Positions 11,013-23,648 of a DNA stretch of 64,000 bases are shown here, piece after piece; the first letter of the stretch is position 1, and the number at the start of each line of letters is the position of its first letter. This DNA comes from Pardosa pseudoannulata. Taxonomy: Eukaryota; Arthropoda; Arachnida; Araneae; Lycosidae. Both the position numbers and the translations under genes were made by a program. Under the pieces are notes generated by a model, which was given only the letters and a program-made list of their open reading frames with translations, searched no databases and was not told the DNA's origin. Location: assembly GCA_032207245.1 (NCBI GenBank), contig CM063507.1, positions 85,742,503 through 85,806,502 on the forward strand, given 5' to 3'.

Positions 11013-11640
11013 ACAGAGCTAACATGCAGTTTCAAGACTCGGTGTTCATTGCCCAGCACTACCTCCTGGGATGCTTCAGGTTCTCTGTCGACGTCTCTCT
11101 TCTCACCCCGTCGCGTCGCTTGCCGAGAAACTCTCCCAACCACTCTTGCACTTTTTGGATGATTCTCTGATCCGGACCCAACCCCTCTGCGGTAGGATTC
11201 CCAGAGTAGACACGTCCTCGATTCCAGAGTAAGCCCGGAACCGGCGTGCGGATGAACCCGTCTACGCCCCCAGATCAGGGGAGTAGCGGGCCCACTAACC
11301 TGACCTGAGGGAGAGTTGAGGGCCTCTCCTTATTAGTCAGCCTCCCGAGAGGGAGGCTTCCTGTCCATGGGAGCTCCGCACTCGAGGCTGGACGGTGGTT
11401 GGAGCCTCATTTCTTCTACTTCCTTCTCCTGCGAACGGTATCCTCTGGCGTAGCGCGTGCCTTGGGTCCGCTTCACTGCGGCGATCCTTTGCTTTCACCT
11501 GGATCGATCCTCCTTGTGCTCTGTGCCGGAGTCCCTTCTCCGGGCAGCTTTTGCAGGTGCATATAGCTATCGAACTTTTAGTCGGTAGGGATCCCTGGTA
11601 AGCGTCTTAAATGCACGCACAGGTGGGGTACTTTCTCAGT
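11013..11640 (+). other. Probable UTR sequence of E/E' elements, GC-rich with hairpins
   Basis: No ORF is supportable. The composition matches E rather than the AT-rich genome, so this is probably the 3' UTR of E followed by leader or other sequence of E'. Two strong hairpins: AGCCTCCC-GAGA-GGGAGGCT (11339-11358, 8 bp with a GNRA-type loop), and CCGGAG/CTCCGG within 11525-11560. I see no simple-repeat or poly(A) tail. Confidence 0.45.
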
Positions 11641-11654
11641 TACCCTACTAATGA

Positions 11655-11904
11655 ACTGATCCGGAGTTCCTGACGGCGATCATGAACGCCTGCCGAGATG
11701 TTCGGTTGTTTCCTGGAGCATGGAAGAACGCGCGGTGTGTTCTCATAGCCAAGCATGGTAGGGACCTTTCGTCCTGCGACTCGTACCGACCACTCAGTTT
11801 GGTGAGATCTTGGGGAAAACTCTTGGATAAGCTGATGTACAATCGGCTGAGGCACTTTGTCGAAAGCAGGGGCTTCTCAGTGAATACCAGTTCGGATTCC
11901 GATA
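11655..11904 (+). pseudogene. Fragment E': N-terminal RT segment of an R1/LOA-like element
   Basis: Encodes NACRDVRLFPGAWKNARCVL and SYRPLSLVRSWGKLLDKLMY, the first RT blocks, with FPGAWK, IAKHGRD and SYRPLSL easily recognised. A stop interrupts the frame just upstream (near 11669). The frame slips near 11880, where EYQFGFR appears in another frame (block 2 normally begins Y/FQFGFR). The sequence then passes directly into the 28-bp satellite. Since RT blocks 1-2 lie here, downstream of the RT end and RNase H of E, this is a second copy or a rearranged part. Confidence 0.82.
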
Positions 11905-13100
11905 ACAATATTTCAATATCGATACTGATATTGCAATACCAATATCGCAATATTGATATCGCGATACCAATATTGAGATATCGATATAGCGATACCAATA
12001 TTGCGATATCGATACACCAATATCGAAATATTGCTATCGCGATAACAATGTTTACTGATATCGCGAAACCGATATTGCGATGTCGATATCGCTATACCAA
12101 TATCCGATATTGATATCGCGTTAACAATATTTCAATATCGATACTGATATTGCAATACCAATATCGCAATATTGATATCGCGATACCAATATTGAGATAT
12201 TGGTACGAAAACGAATATCGCGATACCAATATTGAGATATTGGTATTGCGATACCAAAATTGAAATATCGATATTACGATACCAATATTGCGATATTCAT
12301 ATTGCGATATTCATATTGCGATACCAATATTGAAATATCGATATCGCGATGCCAATATTGCGATATTGATATTGTGATACCAATATTGCGATATCGATAT
12401 CACGATACCACTATTAAAATATTGATATCGCGATAACAATATTTAAATATCGATACTGATATTGCAATACCAATATTCGATATTGATATCGCAATAACAA
12501 TATTTACTGATATTGCGGTAACAGTATTCGATATTGATATCGCGATAGCAATATTTCAATATCGATACCGATATCGCGATATTGATATCGCGATACCAAT
12601 ATTTCGATATTTATATCGCGATACCGATATAGCGATATCGATATCGCGATACCAATATTCGTTATTGATATAGCGATAACATTATTTCAATATCGATACT
12701 AATATTGCAATACCAATATCGCAATATTGATATCGCGATACCAATATTGAGATATTGATATCGCGATACCAATATTGAGATATTGATATTGCGATACCAA
12801 TATTGAAATATCGATATCGTGATACCAATATTGCGATACGATACCAATATCGCAATATCGATATTGCTATACCAATATTGCGATATCGATATCGCGATAC
12901 CAATATCGAAATATTGATGGTGTCGTGATAACAATATTTCGATATTGATATCGCAATATCGAGATACCAATATTGCGATATCGATATCACGATACCAATA
13001 TCGCAATATGAATATTGCGATACCAATATTGCGATATTGATATTGTGATATAAATACTGCGATATCGATATCACGATACCAATATTGCAATATCGCGATA
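11905..13100 (-). repeat. 28-bp palindromic satellite, array L1
   Basis: Tandem units of two 14-mers. Read on the minus strand the consensus is GGTATCGCGATATC followed by AATATTGCAATATT, with common R/Y exchanges. Each 14-mer is self-complementary or one base away from it. Reading frames stay open on this strand because the consensus contains no TAA, TAG or TGA; I do not regard them as genes. Confidence 0.93.
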
Positions 13101-13640
13101 CAAGGACTTCTTGAAGGTATCCTAAGATATATTTCTAGTAAACACCGTAAGATAACACCAAACAGCCACATAACTTGAGTTTTCCATATTGTCCATACTA
13201 AGCGAACCTAAATACTCAAAGTATGGATGTAAAACAATTTCTATTAAAGCTTTTATTTTTTTTATTTTCACATTAATACCCTACGTACAAAGTAACTCTG
13301 GTATATTCATACATGCTTTTAGCCACCTATTATTTCTAACAATATTTCAATGCCAGATTTTGTTTTTTCTTTCTGATGGGTATAGTAAAAGAATTTCTTT
13401 CTTATTTTAAGTTTTCATTAAAACTGGGAAATAAATAACTGACATAAAATATATTAAAGCAAGAAAGTGAAATAGAATTTCAGAATATCTATACGTTATC
13501 ATTAAAAATCCCCATAATAAATTCACTGGATATATTTTAAGTACAAAATAGATGAATCAAGCAAAAGTAAATATGATGATATGATGATAGTAGCAAAAGA
13601 AAATATTTAGGATGATTTTTGTGCATGCAGTTACACCTCA
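13101..13640. other. AT-rich block interrupting the left satellite
   Basis: Non-repetitive by eye, without a recognisable ORF, RNA or element terminus. It lies between array L1 and a diverged copy of the 160-bp spacer satellite. Confidence 0.4.
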
Positions 13641-13890
13641 AATTTATAAATCTTTTTTCTTAAATTTAAATTTTCATGATCATGAGCAGTTGTAGATTTA
13701 TAAACTCTGATATTAATGATACGATGATATAATATCTCGTAATATTTTAAATAACTTTCAATGATCAGATTTTTGATATCTGCTGTATAAAATATATATA
13801 ATAATCTCCGATAAAAAAAATAACTGATAATCATGATGTTTAGATAATATCTCGTAAAATTTTAAATAACTGTCAATGATCGATATTTTC
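13641..13890 (-). repeat. Diverged AT-rich spacer satellite block
   Basis: Contains TATCTCGTAATATTTTAAATAACTTTCAATGATC-like motifs twice (near 13731 and 13850), matching the sub-repeats of the spacer blocks at 16593, 25108, 28448 and 31178. Confidence 0.65.
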
Positions 13891-16592
13891 GATGCGATTT
13901 AGCTTTAATATCAATATCGAATATTGATCGATAATTTGATATTGATCGCGATAACAAAATTTCAATATCGATACTGTTATTGCAATACCAATATCGCAGT
14001 ATTAATATCGCGATACCAATATTGCGATATTGATATCGCGATACCAATATCGCGATATTGATATCGCGATAACAATATTTACTGATATCGCGATACCGAT
14101 ATTGCGATATCGATATCGCATAACAATATTTCAATATCGATACTGATATTGCAATACCAATATCGCAATATTGATATCGCGATACCAATATTGAGATAAT
14201 GATATTGCGATACCAATATTGAAATATCGATATCGCGATACCAATATTGCGATATTGATATCGCGATAACAATATTTACTGATATCGCGATACCAATACT
14301 GCGATATTGAATATCGCGATATTGATATCGCGATAACAATATTTACTGATATCGCGATACCGATATTGCGATATCGATATCGCGATACCAATATTCGTTA
14401 TTGATATAGCGATAACAATATTTCAATATCGATACTGATATTGCAATACCAATATCGCAATATTGATATCGCGATACCAATATTGAGATATTGATATTGC
14501 GATACCAATATTGAAATATCGATATCGCGATACCAATATTGCGATACGATACCAATATCGCAATATCGATATTGCGATACCAATATTGCGATACGATACC
14601 AATATCGCAATATCGATATTGCGATACCAATATTGCGATATCGTTATCGCGATAACAATATCGAAATATTGATGGTGTTGCGATAACAATATTACGATAT
14701 TGATATCGCAATATCGAGATACCAATATTGCGTTATCGATATCACGATACCAATATCGCAATATCAATATTGCGATATTGATATTGTGATATAAATATTG
14801 CGATATAGATATCACGATACCAATATCGCAATATCAATATTGCGATATTGATATTGTGATATAAATATTGCGATATCGATATCAAGATACCAATATTGCA
14901 ATATCTCGATACCAATATTGCAATATTGATATCGCGATAATGACATTCCGATATCACGATAGCAATATTTCAATATCGATACTGATATTGCAATACCAAT
15001 ATTGCGATATTGATATCGCGATAACGCTATTGCGATATCGCGATACCAATATTTCAATATCGATACTGATATTGCAATGCCAATATTGCGATATTGAAAT
15101 CGCGATAACAATATTTACTGATATTGCGATACCAATATGCGATATCGATATCGCGATACCATTATTGCGTTATTGATATTGTGATACCAATATTGCGATA
15201 TCGATATCACGATACCACTGATAAAATATTGATATCTCGATACCGATATTCCGATATGGATATCGCGATAACAATATTTACTGATATCGCGATCCCGATA
15301 TTTCGATATCCATATCGCGATACCAGTATTTGTTATTGATTAAGCGATAACAATATTTCAATATCGATACTGATATTGCAATACCAATATCGCAATATTG
15401 ATATCGCGATACCAATATTGAGATATTGATATAGCGATACTGATATTGAAATATAGATATCGCGATACCAATATTGCGATACGATACTAATATCGCAATA
15501 TCGATATTGTAATACCAATATTGCGATATAGATATCGCGATACCAATATCGTAATATTAATGGTGTCGCGATAACAATATTTCGATATTTATATCGCAAT
15601 ATCGAGATACCGATATTGCGATATCGATATCACGATACCAATATCGCAATATCAATATTGCGATACCAATATTGCGATATTAATATTGTGATATAAATAT
15701 TGCGATATCGATATCACGATACCAATATTGCAATATTGATATCGCGATACCAATATTGCATTATCCATATCGCGATACCAACATTGCAATATTGATATCG
15801 CGATACCGATTTTGCGATATCGCGATACCAATATTTCAATATCGATACTGATATTGCGATAAAAATATTTACTGATATCGCGATACCAATAATGCGATAT
15901 TGATATCGCGATAACAATATTTACTGATATTGCGATACCAATAGTGAAATATCGATATCGCGATACCAATATTGCGATATTGATATCGCGATACCAATAT
16001 TGCGATATCGATACACCAATATCGAAATATTGCTATCGCGATAACAATGTTTACTGATATCGCGAAACCGATATTGCGATGTCGATATCGCTATACCAAT
16101 ATCCGATATTGATATCGCGTTAACAATATTTCAATATCGATACTGATATTGCAATACCAATATCGCAATATTGATATCGCGATACCAATATTGAGATATT
16201 GGTATTGCGATACCAAAATTGAAATATCGATATCGCGATACCAATATTGCGATATTGATATTGTGATACCAATATTGAAATATCGATATCGTGATGCCAA
16301 TATTGCGATATTGATATTGTGATACCAATATTGCGATATCGATATCACGATACCACTATTAAAATATTGATATCGCGATAACAATATTTAAATATCGATA
16401 CTGATATTGCAATACCAATATTGCGATATTGATATCACGATAACGCTATTGCGATATCGCGATACCAATATTTAAATATCGATACTGATATTGCAATACC
16501 AATATTGCGATATTGAAATCGCGATAACAATATTTACTGATATCGCGATAACAATATTACGATATTGATATCGCAATATCGAGATACCAATA
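13891..16592 (-). repeat. 28-bp palindromic satellite, array L2
   Basis: Same repeat and orientation as L1. A diagnostic segment containing GATACACCAATATCG occurs at 12011 and again at 16010, about 4.0 kb apart, followed by near-identical sequence for about 190 bp. This shows a higher-order repeat. Confidence 0.93.
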
Positions 16593-17225
16593 TAAACCTT
16601 TTTCTACAAAAAAAATTTTTAATGGTCACGAGTGTATCAGATTTTAAAACAATAATCTCGCCAAAAATTTTATTTAACTGTCAATGAGTTAAACAAGATT
16701 TTAGATGAGTCTTTAGCTTTAATGAGATAATTACGGAGAGTTTTACACAGATTAATAAACCTTTTTGACAAAAATAACTTTTAATGATCGTGAGTGTTTA
16801 AGATAATCTCGTAATGATAATGATAATCTCGTAATAAATTTATATTTATTTTACAGATCTATAAAACTTTTTCCACGAAAATATATATTAATAATTATGA
16901 GTGTACCAGATTTTATGATAATAATCTCGTAATAATTTTGAATTAGTCAAACAAATTAAAATCAGTCAAACAAGATACCGTGTCTATTCTGATTCCGAAA
17001 AACGATATGAAATTACGAATAAAACGAATGCGAAATGCGAATTACGAATTGCGAACCCAATATTGAGGAATCAATATTTTGATATTGATATTGCGATACC
17101 GATATCGCAATATTGATATCGTACATTGATAGCGAGATCAATAGTGATTTCTCATTTATTCTGATTCCGATAATCCTAATTAACGGTAATCGGAATATCG
17201 ATATCGCTATACCATTGATATTAGT
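16593..17225 (-). repeat. AT-rich spacer satellite block in the left array
   Basis: Made of degenerate sub-repeats with the recurring strings TAATCTCGTAAT, ACTGTCAATGAG, TTAGCTTTAATGAG and GATCGTGAGTG. It is the reverse complement of blocks at 25108 and 28448. The part around 16980-17060 (GATTCCGAAAAACGATATG and nearby) matches 25240-25320 inverted. The 17045-17225 edge mixes spacer and 28-bp satellite motifs. Confidence 0.8.
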
Positions 17226-17632
17226 ATTGATATCGCGATACCAATATTGCAATATCGATATCGCGATATCGATATCGTGATACCAATATTGCGACACTAA
17301 TATTGCGATATTGATATTGTGATACCAATATTGCGATATCGATATCACTATACCACAATTAAAATATTGATATCGCGATATCAATATTCGATATTGATAT
17401 CGCAATAAAAATATTTCAATATCGATACTGATATTGTAATACCAATATTACAATATTGATATTGCCATACCAATATTGCGATATTGATATCGCGATAACA
17501 ATATTGCAATATTGATATTGCGATACCAATATTCGATATTGATATCGCGATAACAATATTTCAATATCGATACTGATATTGCAATACCAATATTACAATA
17601 TTGATATCGCGATACCAATATTTCGATATTGC
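17226..17632 (-). repeat. 28-bp palindromic satellite, array L3
   Basis: Last block in minus orientation. At about 17632 the sequence switches from the ATACC-type to the GGTAT-type reading, i.e. the repeat inverts. Confidence 0.88.
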
Positions 17633-17686
17633 AATTTGGTATCACAATATCAATATCGCAATATTGGTATCGCGATATCGATTTTG
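17633..17686 (+). repeat. 28-bp palindromic satellite, inverted stub left of element D
   Basis: About 54 bp in plus orientation (GGTATCACAATATC and GGTATCGCGATATC). The orientation matches the array to the right of D, so D inserted just inside the plus-oriented array. Confidence 0.85.
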
Positions 17687-18442
17687 CCCCGAGGTTTCCC
17701 CAGTGTCTTTTTTCTCCCTCCGTGGGGCTTGCTACCTCTTGGCAGGCGTGGGTGTCGCGTCCCCAGTGTACCCTAGCGCTCTTTTCCCTTTTTCCCTTCT
17801 TTCTGTCCTTTTGTGTTGTCCTTCCTCTTTTTTTCTGAACCTGTCTCTTTCCCTCCCTCTGGAGTTCTTACTAAACACGTTTTTTGTTTCGGTTTTCTGT
17901 CCTAATCTGGTGTATTTAGTTTTTGTTCCTACTGTTAAAAAAAAAAAAAAATAAAAATAAAAAATTTAAAAACTAAAAAAGTAGAAAAAAAAAATTTGTG
18001 TTGTGCTTTCTGTCCCCTTCGGAGCCTTCACCGTATCAATACCGATCTCCGCCCATCCAACCTCGACTTTACTGGGTCCTGTACCACTCTTCGGCCTCTC
18101 CCGTAAGGGATACCGTTTGGGCTCGGGAACGGACCCTGTTGGGGTTGTGTCGGTGAAGAGGAGTGGCGTACTGTGATGGTATTGGTTGAGGAACGTTTAC
18201 CTGTAACGGTCCCGGAGGTTGAAAACCCTTCGTCACGTGTATCTTTATGATGGGCGTCGCGACGTATCGAGAAATCCTCCACGGCTGTGGACCCTGTGCA
18301 CCAGGTGCACGTTACGGCCCGGCGCCTGTTATCTAGTTGCGGAGTTTTCCGGCGGTTACACTTTACACGTTAGGAAAGTGTGGAAGGCGGGGTCTGGCGG
18401 GGGCCCCGTTCAGACTGGAAGGAATCCGTGGTTTATATTTTC
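17687..18442 (+). promoter_or_regulatory. 5' UTR of element D
   Basis: Starts CCCCGAGGTTTCCCC, followed by long pyrimidine-rich stretches (17700-17880), an A-rich tract (17936-17990), then a GC-richer part up to the ORF1 ATG. Internal promoters normally lie here in this class; no specific element is recognised. Confidence 0.5.
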
Positions 18443-19590
18443 ATGATGGCTGCAACTAAAGAATTTTTAGGTGCGGCTTCATGGGCGGATAGGTCAGAGA
18501 GTCTTATGGTTGACTCTCAAAAATGCAACTTACCTTTTTTTTATAATAAAACTCACAGAGGGTACGTTTGACAACATATCCCCTTTCCTTATCCACAAAT
18601 GCTTACAGTCAACAATTGGTAATGTTAAATCCGTAAAAAAACTAAGATCAGGTGATTTACTAGTCGAAGCTGATTCCTCAGATCAAGCACTTAAACTTTC
18701 TACTTGCTCGAAGCTCGCTCATCTAGCTGTATCTGTCACCCCCCATAGTACTTTAAATTTCTCACGTGGTGTGATCTCAGAATCTGACCTAACTCTAGTC
18801 CCTGAAAATGAAATCCTCGAAAACCTTCGTGACCAAAATGTATGCGCTGTCCGAAGGATAACTATTCGCCGTGATGGTAACAGTCTTCCCACTAAACATT
18901 TAATATTAACCTTTAATACACCCATAATGCCATCCTATATAACAGCAGGATACTTACGATGTTCCGTTCGTCCTTACATCCCGAACCCACTCAGATGCTT
19001 TCAGTGCCAGCGATTCGGGCATTCGAAGTTGTCTTGTCGCGGAAACCTTACCTGCGCACGTTGCTCAGAAGTTGGCCATGACAGTGATAATTGCACTAAA
19101 TCACCTCTGTGTGTGAATTGCAAAGGGTCCCATCCCTCCTTCTCACGAACCTGTCCATCTTGGCAGCTTGAAAAGGAAATAACAACTGTAAAAAACTAAC
19201 AAGAACATCACCTATCCTGAGGCACGTAAACTAGTTATCGCTCGTTCACCGAAGGCTGGAATCTCCTACGCTACTTCAATGACAGTAAAATCAGTCAAGA
19301 GTGTGGGAACGCAAACAGAAGAAACTGAACAAGTTACCAGAAACTGTTTAGATCTTTCGACAGCAAAGGAAACCCAGACCTTACCGACACCTAGTCGAAG
19401 AAGCCGAAAAAAGATTAATAAATCTGAACCCCAAACCCAACAGTCTAATGGTTCGCATCAAAGTGAAAATAATTCATCTGTCCAAAACGTGGTTAAATAT
19501 CCACCACCAAAAAAACCTAAGCAATCCACTCCTCAAAAGATCACGTATAAAGATTTCCTGAAAAATAAGAAACATGCAAAAAAAAACTGA
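18443..19590 (+). pseudogene. ORF1 (gag-like) of element D, frameshifted
   Basis: ATG at 18443 starts MMAATKEFLGAASWADRSES. The frame slips in the T run near 18535, after which FDNISPFLIHKCLQSTIGNV matches ORF1 of C. Three zinc knuckles: CFQCQRFGHSKLSC, CARCSEVGHDSDNC and CVNCKGSHPSFSRTC. A second slip near 19195 (ITTVKN to NITYPEARKLV) leads into a basic, Ser/Gln-rich tail ending at TGA 19588-19590. The same frame stays open after TGA-TAA into an acidic stretch (SPEEDMLSDKASDMDADAS) up to TAG at 19693-19695. That stretch resembles the acidic end of ORF1 in C, so the stops may be secondary. Confidence 0.88.
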
Positions 19591-19726
19591 TAACTTGAAG
19601 ACTCATTGAAAGTCTATGTCTCCCCTGAGGAAGACATGCTGTCGGACAAAGCTTCTGATATGGATGCAGATGCATCCACTTCCTCCGATCGCTAGTCCGC
19701 TTTCTCTGCCCTTTGTTTTTTCTATC

Positions 19727-22700
19727 ATGGTCCTCCTTTCTTGGAACTGTCATGGTTTCGTGCATCACGTGTCTGACCTGAGAGATCTCGTAAACAAATA
19801 CCATCCGGCATGTGTTGCTCTGCAGGAAACATACCTTACTGAAACTAAAAATGCCAAACTTAAGCGTTACAGCACCTTTCGGAAAGATTGCATTGAAGGG
19901 GGTAAAGCGTCAGGTGGCGTGGCGCTCTTCACCTCTTTTGATTACCCTACTAGCTCTTGCAATATTCAAACGGACTTACAGGCCATAGCTATTCGCATTC
20001 ATATTAACTCTCTTATCACAGTCTGCAGTCTATACCTTCCTCCTAGCACAAGAATAAAGCAACAAACTCTAGACAACCTAATCAACCAACTTCCTGAACC
20101 TTTCATAATCCTAGGAGACTTTAACGGTCATAGCCCTTTGTGGGGTAGCACTCAGGTTAATCATCGCGGTTCCCAGATTGAACAGCTTATTTCCGATCAT
20201 GACCTATGTTTGTTTAACACTGATCAAATCACTTACTTTCATTCACCTAACAAAACCTATCATTCACTTGATCTGGCAATCTGCTCTCCGCAACTTTTCT
20301 TGCACTGGAAACTAAAAGTCGAGTCATATCTTTATAATAGTGATCACTTCCCCTTAATCCTTTCTCATACTAATAGCCTCCATACAAATTATAGGACTCC
20401 ACGTTACGTTCTCGATACTGCTGACTGGAATTCTTTCCGTTTGCTAGCCAATATTACAAGTGATATGGTCAAGAACATTTCTATTGACGATTCTGTTAAT
20501 TTAATTACCGATACTATCCTTAAAGCCGCTGACGCCTCAATTCGAAAGTCCTTCTGGGAGGTATCGCAAACAGACGAAACCATGGTGGAACGAGGACTGT
20601 AAAATCTCCTACAAAGAAAAAAGGAAAGCTTTCTATGTCTTCAAACGTTACCCTACCACGGAAAACTATATAACTTACAAAAAATGTAAAGCTGTTTTTA
20701 GACGAATCCTAAGACGTAGCCAGCGAGATTCATGGAGGAAGTACGTCGGTAGTTTAACTAGCAGTATCTCCAGCAAAGTCCTGTGGGATAAAGTAAAACG
20801 CTGTTCCGGAGCTTATCCTAATAATCAAATACACATTCTAAAGGAAAATAACATCACTATATCCTCTACTAAAGATATCACAAATACAATTGCAAGAACT
20901 TTTGCAGGAATTTCTTCTAATTCCAGCTACTCCTCTAATTTTATTAAGTACAAAATAGCAGCTGAAAAGAAAGCAATTAATTTCCGAAGTAATCTAAATC
21001 TGCCCTATAATAAAAATTTTACCCTTCTTGAATTAAATAGAGCACTCAAGAATACACACAATACTTCCTGTGGTCCAGACAATATTTCATACTGTATGAT
21101 AAAAAACCTATCGACTTGTTCAGTTCAAAACTTATTGCATTTATTTAATCGAATTTGGCAAGAACAGACCTTCCCTTCATCCTGGAGAATGGCAGTTATT
21201 ATCCCTATTTTAAAGCCCGGAAAAGACCCTACTAATCCTTTAAGTTTACCGTCCTATAGCCCTCACAAATTGTTTTTGCAAGATCTTGGAGAAAATGGTC
21301 AATGCCCGACTGATGCATTACTTGGAAAAATATAACTATTTATCAAACTATCAGAGTGGTTTTCGTCGAGGTAGAAGTACTGTTGATAACATTATCGATT
21401 TGGAAAGAAGAATACGTGAAGGTTTTGTAAAGAAAAAACATTTGGTCTCTATATTTTTTGATATGGAGAAAGCGTACGACCGTACATGGAGATACGGTAT
21501 TAAAAAGAAATTATACAACTTTCAATTGAGGGTAACCTTCCTATTTTTATCTCAAATTTTTTATCCTTGCGTCATTTTAAAGTCCGCATCTCTAATTTTT
21601 TATCTGATGATTTTATCCAAGAGGAGGGTGTGCCTCAAGGTTGCGTCCTGAGTGTCACACTGTTCATTATTGCCATAGATGGTATTTTAAACAATATCCC
21701 TTCTACAGTTAAGGGAAGCTTGTACGTTGACGACCTGATGATATCCTGTGAGGGCGCTGACATGAGATTTATCAACAGGCAGCTCCAAGTGGCAGTTAAC
21801 AAGATAATAAACTGGTCTTCCGACAACGGCTTTAGTTTCTCCAACTCAAAAACTTGTTGTGTTCCTTTTACCAACAGGAGAGGCATTATCCCAGACCCGG
21901 ATATTACTATCGCGAACAATCCTATAAATATTAAAAAAGAATATAAATTTCTCGGGGTAATTTTTTGACCAGAAATTGACCTTTCTCCCCCATATTTCAT
22001 ATTTACGCAAAAAGTGCGAAAAAGCAATAAATTTACTACGTGTTCTATCCAGTACGTCTTGGGGCTCTGATAGAACCTCCTTAATGAAGATCTATCGAGC
22101 TATAATCCGCTCCAAACTTGATTACGGTTCTGTAGTTTACGGGTCTGCGCGTAATTCCAATTTAAAGAAATTGAATCCTGTACACCATTCTGCCCTCCGA
22201 TTATGCTCTGGTGCCTTTAGAACCTCCCCGGTGGAGAGCCTTTATGTTGACTGTTATGAAGCCCCTCTTCATTTAAGAAGGAAAGTTTTATCTCTACACT
22301 ATTATTTTAGAACTTTATCTTTTAAGAATCATCCTCTTCATAACTCTGTTTTTAGCTCATACCTTAAACGGTTATTTATTCATCGTCCATCATGCATTCC
22401 ATCGTTTCATTATAGAATCAAAGACCTTTTGTCAAATTTTAACTTAGACACTGTAAATATTTTATCAGTTGATTTTAATCATCCTCCTTGGAACGATTCT
22501 GCTTTTAATTTCCTTAATCCTTTTGTTTATCTTGACAAGGCTTCTACAGCTGACATCGTTTTTCAACAAATTTTTAATTATCATAGGCAATTTTATTCTA
22601 ACTATACTCCTGTTTTTACTGACGGATCCAAATCGGACGACTTCGTTGGGTGCGCTTTTACTATTGGTGACGTTTCTACCAGTTACTCCCTGCATCCGGC

Positions 22701-23405
22701 TGTTTCAAGTTTCACCGCGGAACTTTTAGGCATCTTTAAGGCTTTAGAAGAGTTGCCCAACCGCAAGGAAAAAAGATTTTATTGTTTACTCAGATTCATT
22801 GAGTGTTCTCCATGCTCTTGCCCATCCTCATACTCATAGTCATCCTCTCACTCTCAATATTTTAAATTCGATAAATGATTTAATGTCATCGGGAATCGAT
22901 GTTCAATTTAGTTGGGTCCCGGCTCACGTGGGTATAAAGGGCAATGAACTTGCAGATAAAGCTGCAAAATCCGCTAAAACTTATCTTGACGTTCAATTGC
23001 CATACTGTGATATCAAAAAATTTTGTGACTCAGATGGTTCAAAAAGAATGGCAACGTTGTTGGGATGAACAAACTCTGAATAAACTTCAAGCTATTAAAA
23101 CTCGTATCACTATGTGGCCTTCGATTCCTTCACGCCGGAAAGATGTGATTGTAACTCGTCTCCGAATAGGACATACTCGTCTCACTCACCGTCATTTACT
23201 CGTAGGTGAACCTGCTCCCACTTGCCTTCACTGCAAGGTTGCTGTCACCGTGAAGCACATTCTTTTAGACTGTCCTATTTATAACAATGTTAGACTTTTA
23301 TACTTCCATTCTCACAACATTCCATTACCCGCCTTACTTAATGCAAACCCTCATCAAAACCTTTTTCAGTTTTTGAAGCATATCGGCTTTTATCAACTTA
23401 TTTAA
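19727..23405 (+). pseudogene. ORF2 of element D: endonuclease, RT, RNase H, many frameshifts
   Basis: ATG at 19727 (MVLLSWNCHGF). Endonuclease motifs: LQETYL, IILGDFNGHSPLWG, SLDLAICS and NSDHFPL. The frame breaks near 20556-20580 and resumes at KPWWNEDC; homology then passes through FKRYPTTENY and SWRMAVIIPILKPGKDPTNP. Further slips lie near 21240, 21275, 21530 and 21965. RT blocks: YQSGFRRGRST, FFDMEKAYDRTW, EEGVPQGCVLSVTLF and LYVDDLMIS. RNase H: FTDGSKSDDF, TAELLGI, then after a slip near 22785 VYSDSLSVL and GNELADKAA. After another slip near 23040 the zinc finger CLHCKVAVTVKHILLDC and NPHQNLFQFLK lead to TAA at 23403-23405. All catalytic motifs survive but are split over frames. Confidence 0.9.
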
Positions 23406-23648
23406 TTCTTCACTCCTTTTTATTTGACTTTTTTATATTCAGCTTTTCTTTACCCATGTTTGTAGTTTAATTCTCCACCAGTTTTATACGTTTTTATAAT
23501 ATATTGTGTACCACTTTGTCTTCTTTTACTTTTGTTTTATTTTCTCTACAGCTTTTTACCCTGTATGAGGTCTCTTAACCATGTGTTTGGCACAATATGT
23601 CCCATGAGGATACAGTGCCATTAAACATCAAAAACCAACCAACCAACC
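23406..23648 (+). other. 3' UTR, terminal hairpin and (AACC)n tail of element D
   Basis: Hairpin TGGCAC (23588-23593) with GTGCCA (23615-23620) and inner TCC/GGA; tail 23633-23648. Arms are identical to element B. Confidence 0.8.

Larger units (their letters stand above)
17687..23648 (+). mobile_element. Non-LTR retrotransposon D (I-type), near full length, inside the satellite
   Basis: About 5.96 kb: 5' UTR, ORF1, ORF2, 3' UTR with terminal hairpin, and (AACC)4 tail. Flanked by ATCGATTTTG (17677-17686) and ATCGATATTG (23649-23658), a likely 10-bp target-site duplication with one mismatch; low-complexity flanks weaken this. Its leader aligns with that of C from about C position 3996, so D may lack the first 45 nt or so. 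It carries roughly ten frameshifts, many in homopolymers. Confidence 0.9.
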
